DNA of 64,000 bases from CAWJMD01 sp963843835 (GTDB lineage: Bacteria > Actinomycetota > Actinomycetes > Actinomycetales > CAWJMD01). The first letter of the stretch is position 1. Each line of letters opens with the position of its first letter. A program made the position numbers and the translations under genes. This document shows positions 26,450-34,805 of this stretch, in pieces. The stretch spans positions 310,001-374,000 of the forward strand of contig CAWJMD010000008.1 of NCBI GenBank assembly GCA_963843835.1, in the 5' to 3' direction. The notes beneath the pieces are model-generated. The model ran no database searches and had not been told where the DNA came from. It saw nothing but the letters and a program-made list of their open reading frames with translations.

Positions 26450-27328
26450 ATGAAGAAGATGGCGATCGCGGGCCTCGGCGCCGCGCTGCTGGGGCTCGGG
26501 CTGCTGTCCGCACCCGCGGCGCAGGCGGCAGACGCCAAGAACGGCGTGTGCGAGTCGGGCGAGTTCTGCCTCTACTACAACTCCGACCACCAGGGCTCGA
26601 TGGTGGACCTCGCGAACTCGCAGAAGACCTACGGCACCGGCGCCGGGTGCATCGAGTTCATCTCGACCGGCAGCGGCAAGGGCCAGTGCGTGAAGAACAA
26701 CACCGCGTCCGTCTGGAACCGCGAGAACGCCGTGGTGACGGTCTTCTACAAGAGCGACTGGGCCGGCTCGATCGACTCCATCCCGTCCGGCGCGAAGGTC
26801 AACCTCAAGTCGACCCTGAAGAACAACAACGCCGGGCACGTCGTCGGTGAGGCCGCGAACGACAGCCTGCAGTTCGGTGTCTACCAGGCCTCCGGCGGCA
26901 GCATCACCGCGTACTTCGACGGCTACCTCAACACGTCAGGTCGGCACGAGGGCATCGACATCGCGAAGGGCGTCGGTGTGGACGTGCACTCGCTCACGGA
27001 CGGGACCGTCACCCGGGTCACCCAGGGCGCTCGGGGCAGCGGCGGGCTGTCCACCCTCGCCATCTACAACAGCACCCTCGACAAGACGATCGTGTACCTG
27101 CACACGGACCCGCTGGCCTTCAGCGTGGGAGCGAGCATCAACCGTGGGCAGAAGATCGGCGTGGAGGACTGGCGTGGTGTGTCCTCGAGCGGTGCGGCGC
27201 ACACGCACGTCGAGATGCGGCCGGGCCGCCAGACGTCTGCGGCTACCAGCGTCGGGGATCCGAACCTGACCAACCCCATCCCGACCCAGTTCTGGATGAA
27301 CCGCGGCTACAACGCCTGCTGCGCCTGA
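26450..27328 (+). CDS. Secreted peptidase-inhibitor-I36-like/M23 peptidase fusion, copy 2
   Basis: The 292-residue protein closely resembles copy 1 along its whole length: signal MKKMAIAGLGAALLGLGLLS ending APAAQA, the Cys-rich domain (ESGEFCLYYNSDHQGS, GCIEFISTGSGKGQCVKNN), the M23-like domain with HEGID and HTHVE, and the same end (RGYNACC). It differs by scattered substitutions, so it is a diverged tandem duplicate with its own upstream region and terminator. The conserved stretch just before both start codons suggests the leader was duplicated too. Confidence 0.85.
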   Translation: MKKMAIAGLGAALLGLGLLSAPAAQAADAKNGVCESGEFCLYYNSDHQGSMVDLANSQKTYGTGAGCIEFISTGSGKGQCVKNNTASVWNRENAVVTVFYKSDWAGSIDSIPSGAKVNLKSTLKNNNAGHVVGEAANDSLQFGVYQASGGSITAYFDGYLNTSGRHEGIDIAKGVGVDVHSLTDGTVTRVTQGARGSGGLSTLAIYNSTLDKTIVYLHTDPLAFSVGASINRGQKIGVEDWRGVSSSGAAHTHVEMRPGRQTSAATSVGDPNLTNPIPTQFWMNRGYNACCA

Positions 27329-27347
27329 CGGCTCGGCATCCGCAAGC

Positions 27348-27386
27348 CCGTCGTGCCCCTGCGCCCACCGCGCGGGGGCACGACGG
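27348..27386 (+). terminator. Terminator after the second I36/M23 gene
   Basis: CCGTCGTGCCCC (27348-27359) pairs perfectly with GGGGCACGACGG (27375-27386) around a GC-rich 15-nt loop, 19 nt after the stop. Confidence 0.75.
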
Positions 27387-27459
27387 TCCCTGTGCAGAGG
27401 CAGGACACCAGGGACATGATGGGAGTCGGGACAGACCCCTTCGAGTGGTGGGGAGGACG

Positions 27460-27744
27460 ATGATGAGCGCAGACTCGCACCGGTCCAACGGATGGTCGCG
27501 CGCGTTCAAGCTGGCGGTGTTCGGGCTCCTGGCCGTGGCCGTGGTGCAGGAGCTGCGCAAGGCCCCGGCAGAGCGCACGTGGCAGGGCCGCGTCGCGGGC
27601 ATCCCGTACGACCTGCGGCCACCCACTCTCGAGCGCCTGCGCGCTGCCTACTGGAACCCGGATGACCCGAGGATCTTCACGCCCCGCCCCGCGGGTCTCG
27701 GCTGGGGCGTGAACGTCGCTCGGCTGCTGCGTCCCCAGTCCTGA
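27460..27744 (+). CDS. DUF5808 family small membrane-associated protein
   Basis: About 94 residues. An N-terminal hydrophobic segment (FKLAVFGLLAVAVVQELRK) is followed by the DUF5808-like motif GIPYDLRPPTLERLRAAYWN and PDDPRIFTPRPAGLGWGVN. The start is ATG 27460 or 27463 after GGGGAGG. No reaction is known for the family. It stands alone between the M23 genes and the nuo-like operon. Confidence 0.8.
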   Translation: MMSADSHRSNGWSRAFKLAVFGLLAVAVVQELRKAPAERTWQGRVAGIPYDLRPPTLERLRAAYWNPDDPRIFTPRPAGLGWGVNVARLLRPQS

Positions 27745-27874
27745 GGTCCTCTGTGCGTCGCAGCACCCTGACGGGCCGGCGAGCGGGCGCGCCGGGAGCG
27801 TCCCGTGACCCGGACGGTCATGCCTGCTTGAATCTCGCCACGACACGGCAGCTCGTGAGGGGGAGGTCGGACCA

Positions 27875-27985
27875 GTGGACGCGACGGTGCACGCCACGCG
27901 GCACCGCAGGCGGTCCGGTGCTCTGGTCCGCGGCGACGGTCTCCGCGCGCACCTCGTGCCGCTGGTGGAGCGGCCGCTGACGTGA
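27875..27985 (+). CDS. Possible 36-codon leader peptide overlapping nuoA
   Basis: A GTG at 27875, eight bases after a strong GGGGGAGG, opens a basic 36-codon frame (MDATVHATRHRRRSGALVRG...). It ends at TGA 27983-27985, overlapping the nuoA GTG at 27982 (GTGA). Such an arrangement could couple translation into nuoA. There is no similarity evidence, so this rests only on the ribosome site and overlap. Confidence 0.35.
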   Translation: MDATVHATRHRRRSGALVRGDGLRAHLVPLVERPLT

Positions 27986-28323
27986 GCGACGGTCTGCTGC
28001 TCACCGGGGCGCTGGTCCTCCTCGCACTGGCCGCGACGGGTGCGTGGCTGGCCGTGCGCGTAGCGCGGGCGCCGCTGGTCGTCCTGCCGTTCGAGTCCGG
28101 GTCGCTGGTCACCCAGCACGCCGTCAGCAGGTACCACGTGCGCTGGTACGCCGTGACGCTGCTGTTCCTGGCGTTCGACATGGAGATGGTGTTCATGTAC
28201 CCCTGGGCGCTCGTCGTGGCCGAGGTCGGGCCGCCGGCCGTCATCGAGATGTTCGGCTTCCTCGGGGTCCTCGTGCTGGGTGTCGTCTACTGCTGGCGCG
28301 AGGGAGCCCTGAGGTGGACGTGA
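27982..28323 (+). CDS. nuoA: NADH-quinone oxidoreductase subunit A-like protein
   Basis: The 113-residue membrane protein has three helices and the NuoA signature: LPFESGSLVTQHAVSRYHVRWYAVTLLFLAFDMEMVFMYPWAL. The conserved acidic residues of the second helix (FDMEMVF) are kept. It is the first standard gene of a reduced complex I-like operon (A, B/D-like, H, J, K, L, M, N). GTG start at 27982; the next gene starts within its 3' end. Confidence 0.9.
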   Translation: MSDGLLLTGALVLLALAATGAWLAVRVARAPLVVLPFESGSLVTQHAVSRYHVRWYAVTLLFLAFDMEMVFMYPWALVVAEVGPPAVIEMFGFLGVLVLGVVYCWREGALRWT

Positions 28324-29372
28324 GACGGGCCGTCGTGGACAGGGCGCGCAGCTGGGCGTACGGATCGCCGCGGGTCGCAGTCCTCGCCGCGCCGAGTGAC
28401 CTGGCCCTCGGCTGGCAGGTCGAGCGCGCATGCGTCTCGCGCGGGTGGGACCTGGCGGTCTCGCCCGCCGGAACGGAGCTCCTGGTGGTCGTCGGGGACC
28501 TGGAGGGCCGGCCCGACCCGTTGAGGGCGGCAGCCGACGTGTGGTGGCACCACGTCGGCGCTCCCCGGGCCCGCACCACCGTTCGCCGGGCGAGCGAGGC
28601 GGATGGCGCTCTGGACGCCGCCCTCGAGCGGCTGCGCGACTGGCCCGTCCAGGGGCAAGAGTCGCTGCGCGGGAACGAGGTGGCCGAGCTGCTCGGGGCC
28701 GGGGACGAGGAGCGCGGCCGCCACGACATGGAGGGGCACGGCGGTCACGACATGGCAGACGTGGCCGGCCTCCCCATGGCCGGGACGGGGGACGACCGGG
28801 ACGGCCTGGCGCTCGACCTCATCACCTACCGCTTCGGTCCCTTCCTGCACGGCTGGCCGGCGGGCCTGGTCGTCCGCACCCAGCTGTCCGGTGACATCGT
28901 GGCCACCGCTGACGTCGAGGCGAAGCCACACCTGCCCGAGCCTGTTCCCGGGCGCCCCGCCCTGGCCCACGCGGTCGCCGAGGTGCTCGACCTCGCCGGC
29001 TGGGGGTCGGCCTCCCGCGAGGTGCGCAGCGCCAGGAACCAGCTCCTGGACGGCGGTGACCTCGGCGCGTCCCACCGTCGGTGGATCACGCGGGTGCGCC
29101 GGTCGCGGACGCTGCGGTGGACTCTCCGGGGGATCGCTGTCCTGCAGGGTCACGACGCGGCAGATCGGATGGCGGACTCCTGCGACGAGCTGCTCTCTCC
29201 CGGCCCGGCACGCGCGGCGGACGTGGTGCTCGACGTGGATCCGGACGACGTCGTCGCCGTCATGGCGGGTACCGAGCTGGCGAGGGCACGGATCGCGGTC
29301 GCCAGCCTGGCTCTTCACGCCTCGTCGACGACCACCGGGTCCCATGCCGCCCTTCGCGGAGGGCCGCGGTGA
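28314..29372 (+). CDS. NuoB/NuoD-like hybrid protein without iron-sulfur ligands
   Basis: The 352-residue soluble protein occupies the place of nuoB-C-D. The N-terminal part (VVDRARSWAYGSPRVAVLAA, TELLVVVGDLEGRPDPLRAA) resembles NuoB in layout, but only two cysteines exist in the whole protein and none matches the N2 cluster ligands. The second half holds LALDLITYRFGPFLHGWPAGL and VVRTQLSGDIVATADVEA, resembling the N-terminus of NuoD (FGPxHP...HG, then GE/GDxV). The remainder is not recognisable. A His-rich spacer (RHDMEGHGGHDM) separates the halves. It probably acts as a structural cap or a new partner on the membrane arm. GTG 28314 overlaps nuoA; the stop overlaps nuoH (GTGA). Confidence 0.6.
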   Translation: MDVRRAVVDRARSWAYGSPRVAVLAAPSDLALGWQVERACVSRGWDLAVSPAGTELLVVVGDLEGRPDPLRAAADVWWHHVGAPRARTTVRRASEADGALDAALERLRDWPVQGQESLRGNEVAELLGAGDEERGRHDMEGHGGHDMADVAGLPMAGTGDDRDGLALDLITYRFGPFLHGWPAGLVVRTQLSGDIVATADVEAKPHLPEPVPGRPALAHAVAEVLDLAGWGSASREVRSARNQLLDGGDLGASHRRWITRVRRSRTLRWTLRGIAVLQGHDAADRMADSCDELLSPGPARAADVVLDVDPDDVVAVMAGTELARARIAVASLALHASSTTTGSHAALRGGPR

Positions 29373-30247
29373 CGGGCGCCACCATCCTGTGGGCCGTGGT
29401 GCTCGTGCTGCTGGTGCCGGTCCTGCGGCACCGCTCGGTCGTGGCGCCCGTTCGTGGTGGCGCGCGGATGATGGTGGAGCAGCCACGCCTGCTGCCCGCT
29501 CCCGACCGCCTGCTGGGTCGGGTGGCAGCGGTCCTCGTCCCGTTGTCCGCGTCCCTGGCGTTGGCCGTGGTCCCGATCGGGTGGAGCGGCGGGTCCTGGC
29601 TGTCGTCGTCGGCCGATCTGGTGTGGTTCAACGCGGCCGAGGTGATGCTGTGGGTGGCGTGGTGGTGCGCCGGCTGGTCACCGAACAGCGTCCTGCCGCT
29701 CGTGGGTGCCTACCGTTTCCTCGCGCAGGGGCTGTCGTACGAGCTGCCCTTGATGTTCGCGCTCATCACCGTCGGGGTGGGAGCGGGGTCGCTGCGTGTC
29801 AGCGACGTGGTCACTGCCCAGCAGGGCCTCTGGTTCGTGGTCGTCATGCCAGTGGCTGCTGTCGTGTTCGTCGTCGCTGCAGCTGCTTTCGCGTGCTGGG
29901 GGCCGTTCGCAGCACCGATGTCCCGGGACCTGGCAGGTGGGGTGCTCGCGGAGACCAGCGGACCGGCCCGGCTGGCGCTGACCGCAGGACGAGCCGCCTT
30001 CCTCGGAGTCGCAGCCGTGATGGCCGCGACCCTGTTCCTCGGTGGCCCCGCCGGTCCGGGCGGGCCGGGCTGGGCCTGGCTCCTGGTCAAGACGGTCGCG
30101 GTGGCCGCGGTGATGGTCGCCGCGTCGCGCAGGCTGCCTGTGCTGCCGCCCGACCGGACCGTCGACGTGGCCTGGGTGGTCGTGCTGCCGCTGACCATCG
30201 CCCAGGCCCTCGTCGTGTCCGTGCTCGTGCTCACAGGGGTGGTGTGA
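29369..30247 (+). CDS. nuoH: NADH-quinone oxidoreductase subunit H-like protein
   Basis: A 292-residue polytopic membrane protein related to NuoH. It keeps GWSPNSVLPLVGAYRFLAQGLSYELPLM, the counterpart of the conserved GALRxxAQxxSYE segment. The quinone-site loop that usually reads PFDLPEAExELVAG is replaced by GPFAAPMSRDLAGGVLAETSG, so its acidic cluster is largely gone. It is shorter than ordinary NuoH. Position between the B/D-like gene and nuoJ supports the assignment. Start GTG 29369, overlapping the upstream stop. Confidence 0.82.
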   Translation: MTGATILWAVVLVLLVPVLRHRSVVAPVRGGARMMVEQPRLLPAPDRLLGRVAAVLVPLSASLALAVVPIGWSGGSWLSSSADLVWFNAAEVMLWVAWWCAGWSPNSVLPLVGAYRFLAQGLSYELPLMFALITVGVGAGSLRVSDVVTAQQGLWFVVVMPVAAVVFVVAAAAFACWGPFAAPMSRDLAGGVLAETSGPARLALTAGRAAFLGVAAVMAATLFLGGPAGPGGPGWAWLLVKTVAVAAVMVAASRRLPVLPPDRTVDVAWVVVLPLTIAQALVVSVLVLTGVV

Positions 30248-30895
30248 GTGGACGCCGGCCCTGCCCCCGATCTCGTCGAGCTCGTCGGACTCGCTGCCCT
30301 CGGAGCCTTGGCCGTGGCCCTCGGCGTCGCGGTGTTCGTCGTGGACTCCATGGCCAGGGCCACGTTCGCCCTGCTCGGGTCCTTCGTCGTGGTGGCGGGG
30401 ATGCTGTGGTGGCTCGGGCTGGCCTACCTGGGGGCGGTCACCGTGCTGATGATGACCGTCGAGATGGCCGTCATGGCGGTCTTCATGGTCGCCTTCATGA
30501 TGAACCCGGCCGGGTTGATGCCCATGACGATGGTCCATGCCGGGCGCTCCGCGGCCGGGTTGGCGGCCGGGGTCTTCGCCGTCCTGGTGGCGGGCGTCTG
30601 GCTCGTCGACTGGCCGGCCGTCGTCGCGCAGGCGTCGGGTGGTGCGGCCGAGGTGAGCGTCGAGGGGTCGTCCGCCGCCGGCTCCGGGGGCTCCGCGTTG
30701 GCGGACCCGACCCTGCAGCTCGGTCGCGCCGTGATGGGTTCGCACATGCTCGTCATGCTCGTCGTCGGCGTCACGCTGCTGGCCACGATCGTCGCCGCCA
30801 CGGTGCTGGCGACCGACCGCGGGCGGTATGACCGCTTCGGCGACGACCTGGGGTCCGGCCCCTCCGACCCGGTGAGCGGGGGGCTGCCACGATGA
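30248..30895 (+). CDS. nuoJ: NADH-quinone oxidoreductase subunit J-like protein
   Basis: The 215-residue protein has five predicted helices and the NuoJ-type third helix, YLGAVTVLMMTVEMAVMAVFMVAFM. The loop between helices 4 and 5 is extended and Gly/Ser-rich (GGAAEVSVEGSSAAGSGGS). It starts at a GTG directly after the nuoH stop and ends overlapping nuoK (ATGA). Confidence 0.88.
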   Translation: MDAGPAPDLVELVGLAALGALAVALGVAVFVVDSMARATFALLGSFVVVAGMLWWLGLAYLGAVTVLMMTVEMAVMAVFMVAFMMNPAGLMPMTMVHAGRSAAGLAAGVFAVLVAGVWLVDWPAVVAQASGGAAEVSVEGSSAAGSGGSALADPTLQLGRAVMGSHMLVMLVVGVTLLATIVAATVLATDRGRYDRFGDDLGSGPSDPVSGGLPR

Positions 30896-31230
30896 CCGCC
30901 GGCGTGGAGCCCCTGATCGACGTCACGACGCTGCAGGTGCTGCTGACCGTCGCCGCCGGTCTGCTGGCCGTCGGCCTGTTCGGTGCGCTGTCCCAGCAGA
31001 GCGTCGTGATGGTGATGATGGGCCTCGAGCTCATCGTCAACGGAGTCCTGCTGGCAGGTGGCGTCGCGTGGGCGGCGATCTCTCCGTGGATCGCCGACGC
31101 CCAGATGCTGGTGGTGGTGGCCCTCGTGGTGATGGCGGTCGAGATGGCGATGGGTTTCGCAGTCGTCATCGCGATCTACCGGTCGCGACAGGTCGACATG
31201 GTGGACATGGCCACGGACCTGCACGGATGA
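30892..31230 (+). CDS. nuoK: NADH-quinone oxidoreductase subunit K-like protein
   Basis: The 112-residue protein has three helices. Both buried glutamates needed for proton movement in NuoK/MrpC are kept: Glu46 in MMGLELIVNGV and Glu84 in VVMAVEMAMGFAVV. The C-terminus IAIYRSRQVDMVDM is in keeping with the family. Overlaps nuoL by ATGA. Confidence 0.9.
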   Translation: MTAGVEPLIDVTTLQVLLTVAAGLLAVGLFGALSQQSVVMVMMGLELIVNGVLLAGGVAWAAISPWIADAQMLVVVALVVMAVEMAMGFAVVIAIYRSRQVDMVDMATDLHG

Positions 31231-33242
31231 GCGCCGTCCCGCAGGGCCAGGCGCTGGCGACGTCCCTTCTCCCCGCCGTTCCCATCGTCCCGGGCCTGGT
31301 CGGCCTCTCGCTGACCCTCGTCGGACGGCGGCTGACCGGCGACCGGGAACGGAGCGCCGCCGCCGTCGCCGTCGGCACCGCTCTCCTCGGGGCTGTCCTC
31401 GTGGCGTCGGTGCCGGGCGACGCCGCGGTCCGCTCGCCCTTCCTGGCCGTCGGCCTCCCGGGAGCCGGGCTCGAGCTCGCCGTCGACCCCCTGGCCCGAT
31501 TGACGTCGATGGTCGTGGCCGTCGTCCTCCTGGCCGTCGTCGTCGTCTCGTCCTCGGGCGCGCTGCACGACGCCGTGACCGACGCGGACACCGGCACCAA
31601 CCGGCCCCGGCTGATGGGTCTGCTGCTGCTGTTCGCCGCCGGCATGCACACGACCGTGCTGGCGTCGTCGCTGCCCGCGCTCATCGTCGGATGGGAGGTG
31701 ATGGGCGCGGCCTCGGGTCTCCTGGTGGCCAGCGCCTGGCGTGACCCGAGCCGGATCAGGGCGGGTACCACCGCGTTCCTCACCACGCGTGCAGCGGACC
31801 TCGGTCTCTTCGTCGCCGCCGGTGCCGCGCTGGCGGGTGGGAGCCTGAGGCTGTCCGACCTGGCACGGATCGATGCGCCCTACGGCACGATCGTGGCCGT
31901 CGGGCTCCTGGTCGCCGCCATCGGCAAGTCGGCGCAGCTGCCCCTGTCGGGATGGCTGTCGCGCGCCATGCTCGGACCGACGCCGGTCAGCGCCCTCCTG
32001 CACTCAGCCACGATGGTCGCGGCGGGCGGCTACCTGCTGCTGCGGGTCGAGCCCCTCCTGGCCGCCCATCCGGTCGTGGCGCAGTCGGCGGTCGTGGTCG
32101 GCCTCCTCACCGGCGTGGTGTTGGGCCTGGTGGCGCTCGGGCAGAGCGACGTCAAGCAGCTGCTCGCGGCCAGCACGTGCGCCCAGGTCTCGGTCGTGGT
32201 CGTCGCGGCCGGTCTCGGCGCCGTCGGGGGAGGCGCGGCGCACCTGGTAGCACACGCCGGCGTCAAGGCCGCGCTCTTCCTGGCGGCCGGTCTCTGGCTG
32301 ACCCGCACGGGGAGCCGGCAGCTCGGCGACCTGCGCGGCGTCGCCCGGTCCCGCCCCGCCCTCGGGGTGGCGGCGACACTGGCCGCCCTCGCCCTCGCCG
32401 GCGTGCCGCCGCTGCCGCTGTGGGTGACCAAGGACCTCGTCGTGGGAGGCGCCATGTCGGGCGTCGGGGAGAGCGGGACCGTGGTCGCCCTGGCGTTGCT
32501 GGGAGTCACCCTGCTGTCGGGGGCCTACGGCGGTCGGCTCGTTGCCGTGATCTGGTCCACACCTCACGAAGCGACCCCACGGTCGCGGACTGCCCCCGGA
32601 GGTCGGGCCCCGGCGCGGTTCGCCACCGCCGTGGTGACGACGCTGGCCGTGCTTCCCCTGCCCGCGGTGCTGCTCCTCGTCCCCGCGGCCGAGGAGTGGT
32701 GGGGAGAGCTGCTGGGGTACGCCGGCCCGGCTCCCACCCTCGCCGTAGCGGCCGTGTCAGGCGTGACGGCCGCGGTCGGCGCGGTGGCTGCGGCAGCGCT
32801 CGGGGGCCGCACCCCCGGGCGCGTGGTCCGCAGGCTGACCGGGAGCTGGTTCGGGTTGCCCGAGGCGCTGGACCGCGTCGGAACGGCGGTCCTTCCGGTG
32901 GCCGGCGTCCTGGCCCGGGCCGACGACGGAGCCCACCGCGAGGTCGTCGCGCGGGCGGGTCCCACCGTGAGGCGTCTCGCAGGCCGCCTGGCCAGCGCGG
33001 ACGACGCCGGCCACGGGTCGATGGTGCTCGGGTCGGCCACCACCGTCCGGCGGCTGGCCGCCGGATCGGCACGCCTCGACGTCCGAGAGGTGCACGGCGC
33101 CGTGTTGCGCGTCGCGGCGGGGGCACGACGCCTAGGCGCCGAGGCGCGGCGTCCGCAGACAGGGCTGCTGCACCAGTACTACTTCCAGCTCGCCGCCGGC
33201 GCAGGCGTGCTGCTCGTGCTGCTGCTCCTCGTCCCCACCTGA
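31227..33242 (+). CDS. nuoL: NADH-quinone oxidoreductase subunit L-like antiporter protein
   Basis: The 671-residue antiporter-like subunit keeps Glu157 in LIVGWEVMGAASG and Lys234 in AIGKSAQLPLSGWLSRAM, followed by GPTPVSALLHSATMVAAGGY, the best-known NuoL/MrpA segments. The C-terminal region (residues about 545-650) is an Arg-rich amphipathic stretch with two similar repeats (RADDGAHREVV..VRRLAGRL and SADDAGHGSMV..VRRLAAGS), taking the place of the usual lateral helix. One more membrane helix follows at the end. Confidence 0.9.
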   Translation: MSAVPQGQALATSLLPAVPIVPGLVGLSLTLVGRRLTGDRERSAAAVAVGTALLGAVLVASVPGDAAVRSPFLAVGLPGAGLELAVDPLARLTSMVVAVVLLAVVVVSSSGALHDAVTDADTGTNRPRLMGLLLLFAAGMHTTVLASSLPALIVGWEVMGAASGLLVASAWRDPSRIRAGTTAFLTTRAADLGLFVAAGAALAGGSLRLSDLARIDAPYGTIVAVGLLVAAIGKSAQLPLSGWLSRAMLGPTPVSALLHSATMVAAGGYLLLRVEPLLAAHPVVAQSAVVVGLLTGVVLGLVALGQSDVKQLLAASTCAQVSVVVVAAGLGAVGGGAAHLVAHAGVKAALFLAAGLWLTRTGSRQLGDLRGVARSRPALGVAATLAALALAGVPPLPLWVTKDLVVGGAMSGVGESGTVVALALLGVTLLSGAYGGRLVAVIWSTPHEATPRSRTAPGGRAPARFATAVVTTLAVLPLPAVLLLVPAAEEWWGELLGYAGPAPTLAVAAVSGVTAAVGAVAAAALGGRTPGRVVRRLTGSWFGLPEALDRVGTAVLPVAGVLARADDGAHREVVARAGPTVRRLAGRLASADDAGHGSMVLGSATTVRRLAAGSARLDVREVHGAVLRVAAGARRLGAEARRPQTGLLHQYYFQLAAGAGVLLVLLLLVPT

Positions 33243-33297
33243 CTCCGGCCCGCCTTCACGGACACGCCGCCCGCGACCCCGACACCTGGAGCCCTTC

Positions 33298-34804
33298 GTG
33301 CTGCTGAGCCTCGCCGTCTTCCTCCCTCTGGTCGCGGCCTGCCTCGCGCTGCTGCTCCCCGCACGTCGGGCACGAGTCGTCGCCGTCGCGGCCACGGCAG
33401 CCACGCTCGTGCTCACGGTCGCCCTCTGGGCGACCCTTCCGGCCCGGGCCGGACACAGCGGTGGGTTCGGCTCCGAGGTCGACCTGCGGTGGATACCGTC
33501 GGTGGACGCCGGCTACCACGTCGGGGTCGACGGGCTGTCCCTGCCGCTGATGGTGATGTCGGCCGTGCTGTTCCTCGCGGCCGCCGTGTGGTCGTGGCGC
33601 CAGGACGTCAGACCGCGGAGCTGGGTCGCCCTCTTCCTCTTCCTGGAGACGGCGAGCCTCGGCACCTTCGCCGCACTCGACCTCATCTTGTTCTTCGTCT
33701 TCTTCGACCTGACCATCGTCGGCATGTACTTCGTGATCGCCGGTTGGGGACACGGACGCCCCCGCGCCAGCGCGCTGCTCTTCTTCCTCTACACGTTCCT
33801 CGGGTCGCTGGTCATGCTCGTGGGCTTCGTGGTCGTGTTCGCCGCCTCGGCCCCGCACACGTTCGACATCGTCGAGCTCGTGCGCCAGCAGCCGCTCGCC
33901 GACGACCCGTCGTCCGCGTCGCTCGCGTTGCTGCTCATCGGTCTCGGGCTCGCCGTGAAGACACCCACCGTGCCGTTCCACACGTGGCTCCCGCCGGCCC
34001 ACACCGACGCGCCTGCCGAGGGCTCCGCGATCCTCGCGGGCGTCCTGTTGAAGCTGGGGACCTACGGGTTCGTCCGGATCGCGATGCCCGTCCTCCCCGA
34101 GGCCTGGCAGCGGTGGGCCTGGGTCGTCGTCGTGGTCGGCGTCGCCAGCGTGCTGTGGGGGGCCCTGGTGGCACTCGCCCAGCGCGACGTGAAGCGCATG
34201 ATCGCCTACACGTCGGTGAACCACATGGGCTACGTGCTGCTGGGCCTCGGGGCGGCCGGTCTCGCCGCGGCGCCGGCCGCGGGGCGCGAGGTGGCCGTGA
34301 CCGGCGCAGTCGTGCAGATGGTGAGCCACGGCCTCCTCACCGGGGCGCTGTTCCTCCTCGCCGGCTACCTGTGGGAGCGAGGGAACAGGTACGACTTCTC
34401 CGCATGGGGAGGCCTGGCCTCCTCGGCCCCACGGTTCTCGGTACTGCTCGTCGTCGCCGCGCTGGGGTCCCTCGGCCTGCCGGGGCTGTCCGGCTTCCTC
34501 GCCGAGTTCCACGTCTTCGCCGGGTCGTACCAGGCTGCACCCGTCGCGGTGATGGTGGCGGTCGTCGGCGTGCTCCTGACCGCCGGCCTGTTCCTCGTGG
34601 CCCTGCAGAGACTCCTCACCGGTGAGCCACGCGAGCCAGCCGCCGAGAGGCTCTCTGCTGCCGGCGATCTCGTCCCACGCCAGACCCTCGTGGTCGCGGG
34701 GCTCCTCGTGCTCTCGGTGATGCTGGGGCTGGTCGCGCCTGGGCCCGTGCTCGACCTCGTCACACCGGCCGCGCGCCGAGCTGCTCGTCCAGATGGGTCC
34801 CTGA
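33298..34804 (+). CDS. nuoM: NADH-quinone oxidoreductase subunit M-like antiporter protein (probable single-base error near 3' end)
   Basis: An antiporter-like subunit of about 500 residues with GLAVKTPTVPFHTWLPPAHT (essential Lys), AILAGVLLKLGTYGFVR and GLSGFLAEFHVF. The helix-5 position that is Glu in ordinary NuoM (FFELMLIPMYF) reads FFDLTIVGMYF, a conservative Asp. As given, the frame runs through nuoN to 35256. Skipping one C at 34777 changes AAR-RAARPDG to AAR-ELLVQMGP and a TGA at 34802-34804, one base before the nuoN GTG. That end is taken here. GTG start after CTGGAG. Confidence 0.9.
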
Positions 34805-34805
34805 C

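Noticed and set aside
27745..27981. A 75-codon plus-strand frame before nuoA
   Set aside because: Composition is Arg/Ser-rich without a ribosome site; the 36-codon frame in the same region is better placed.
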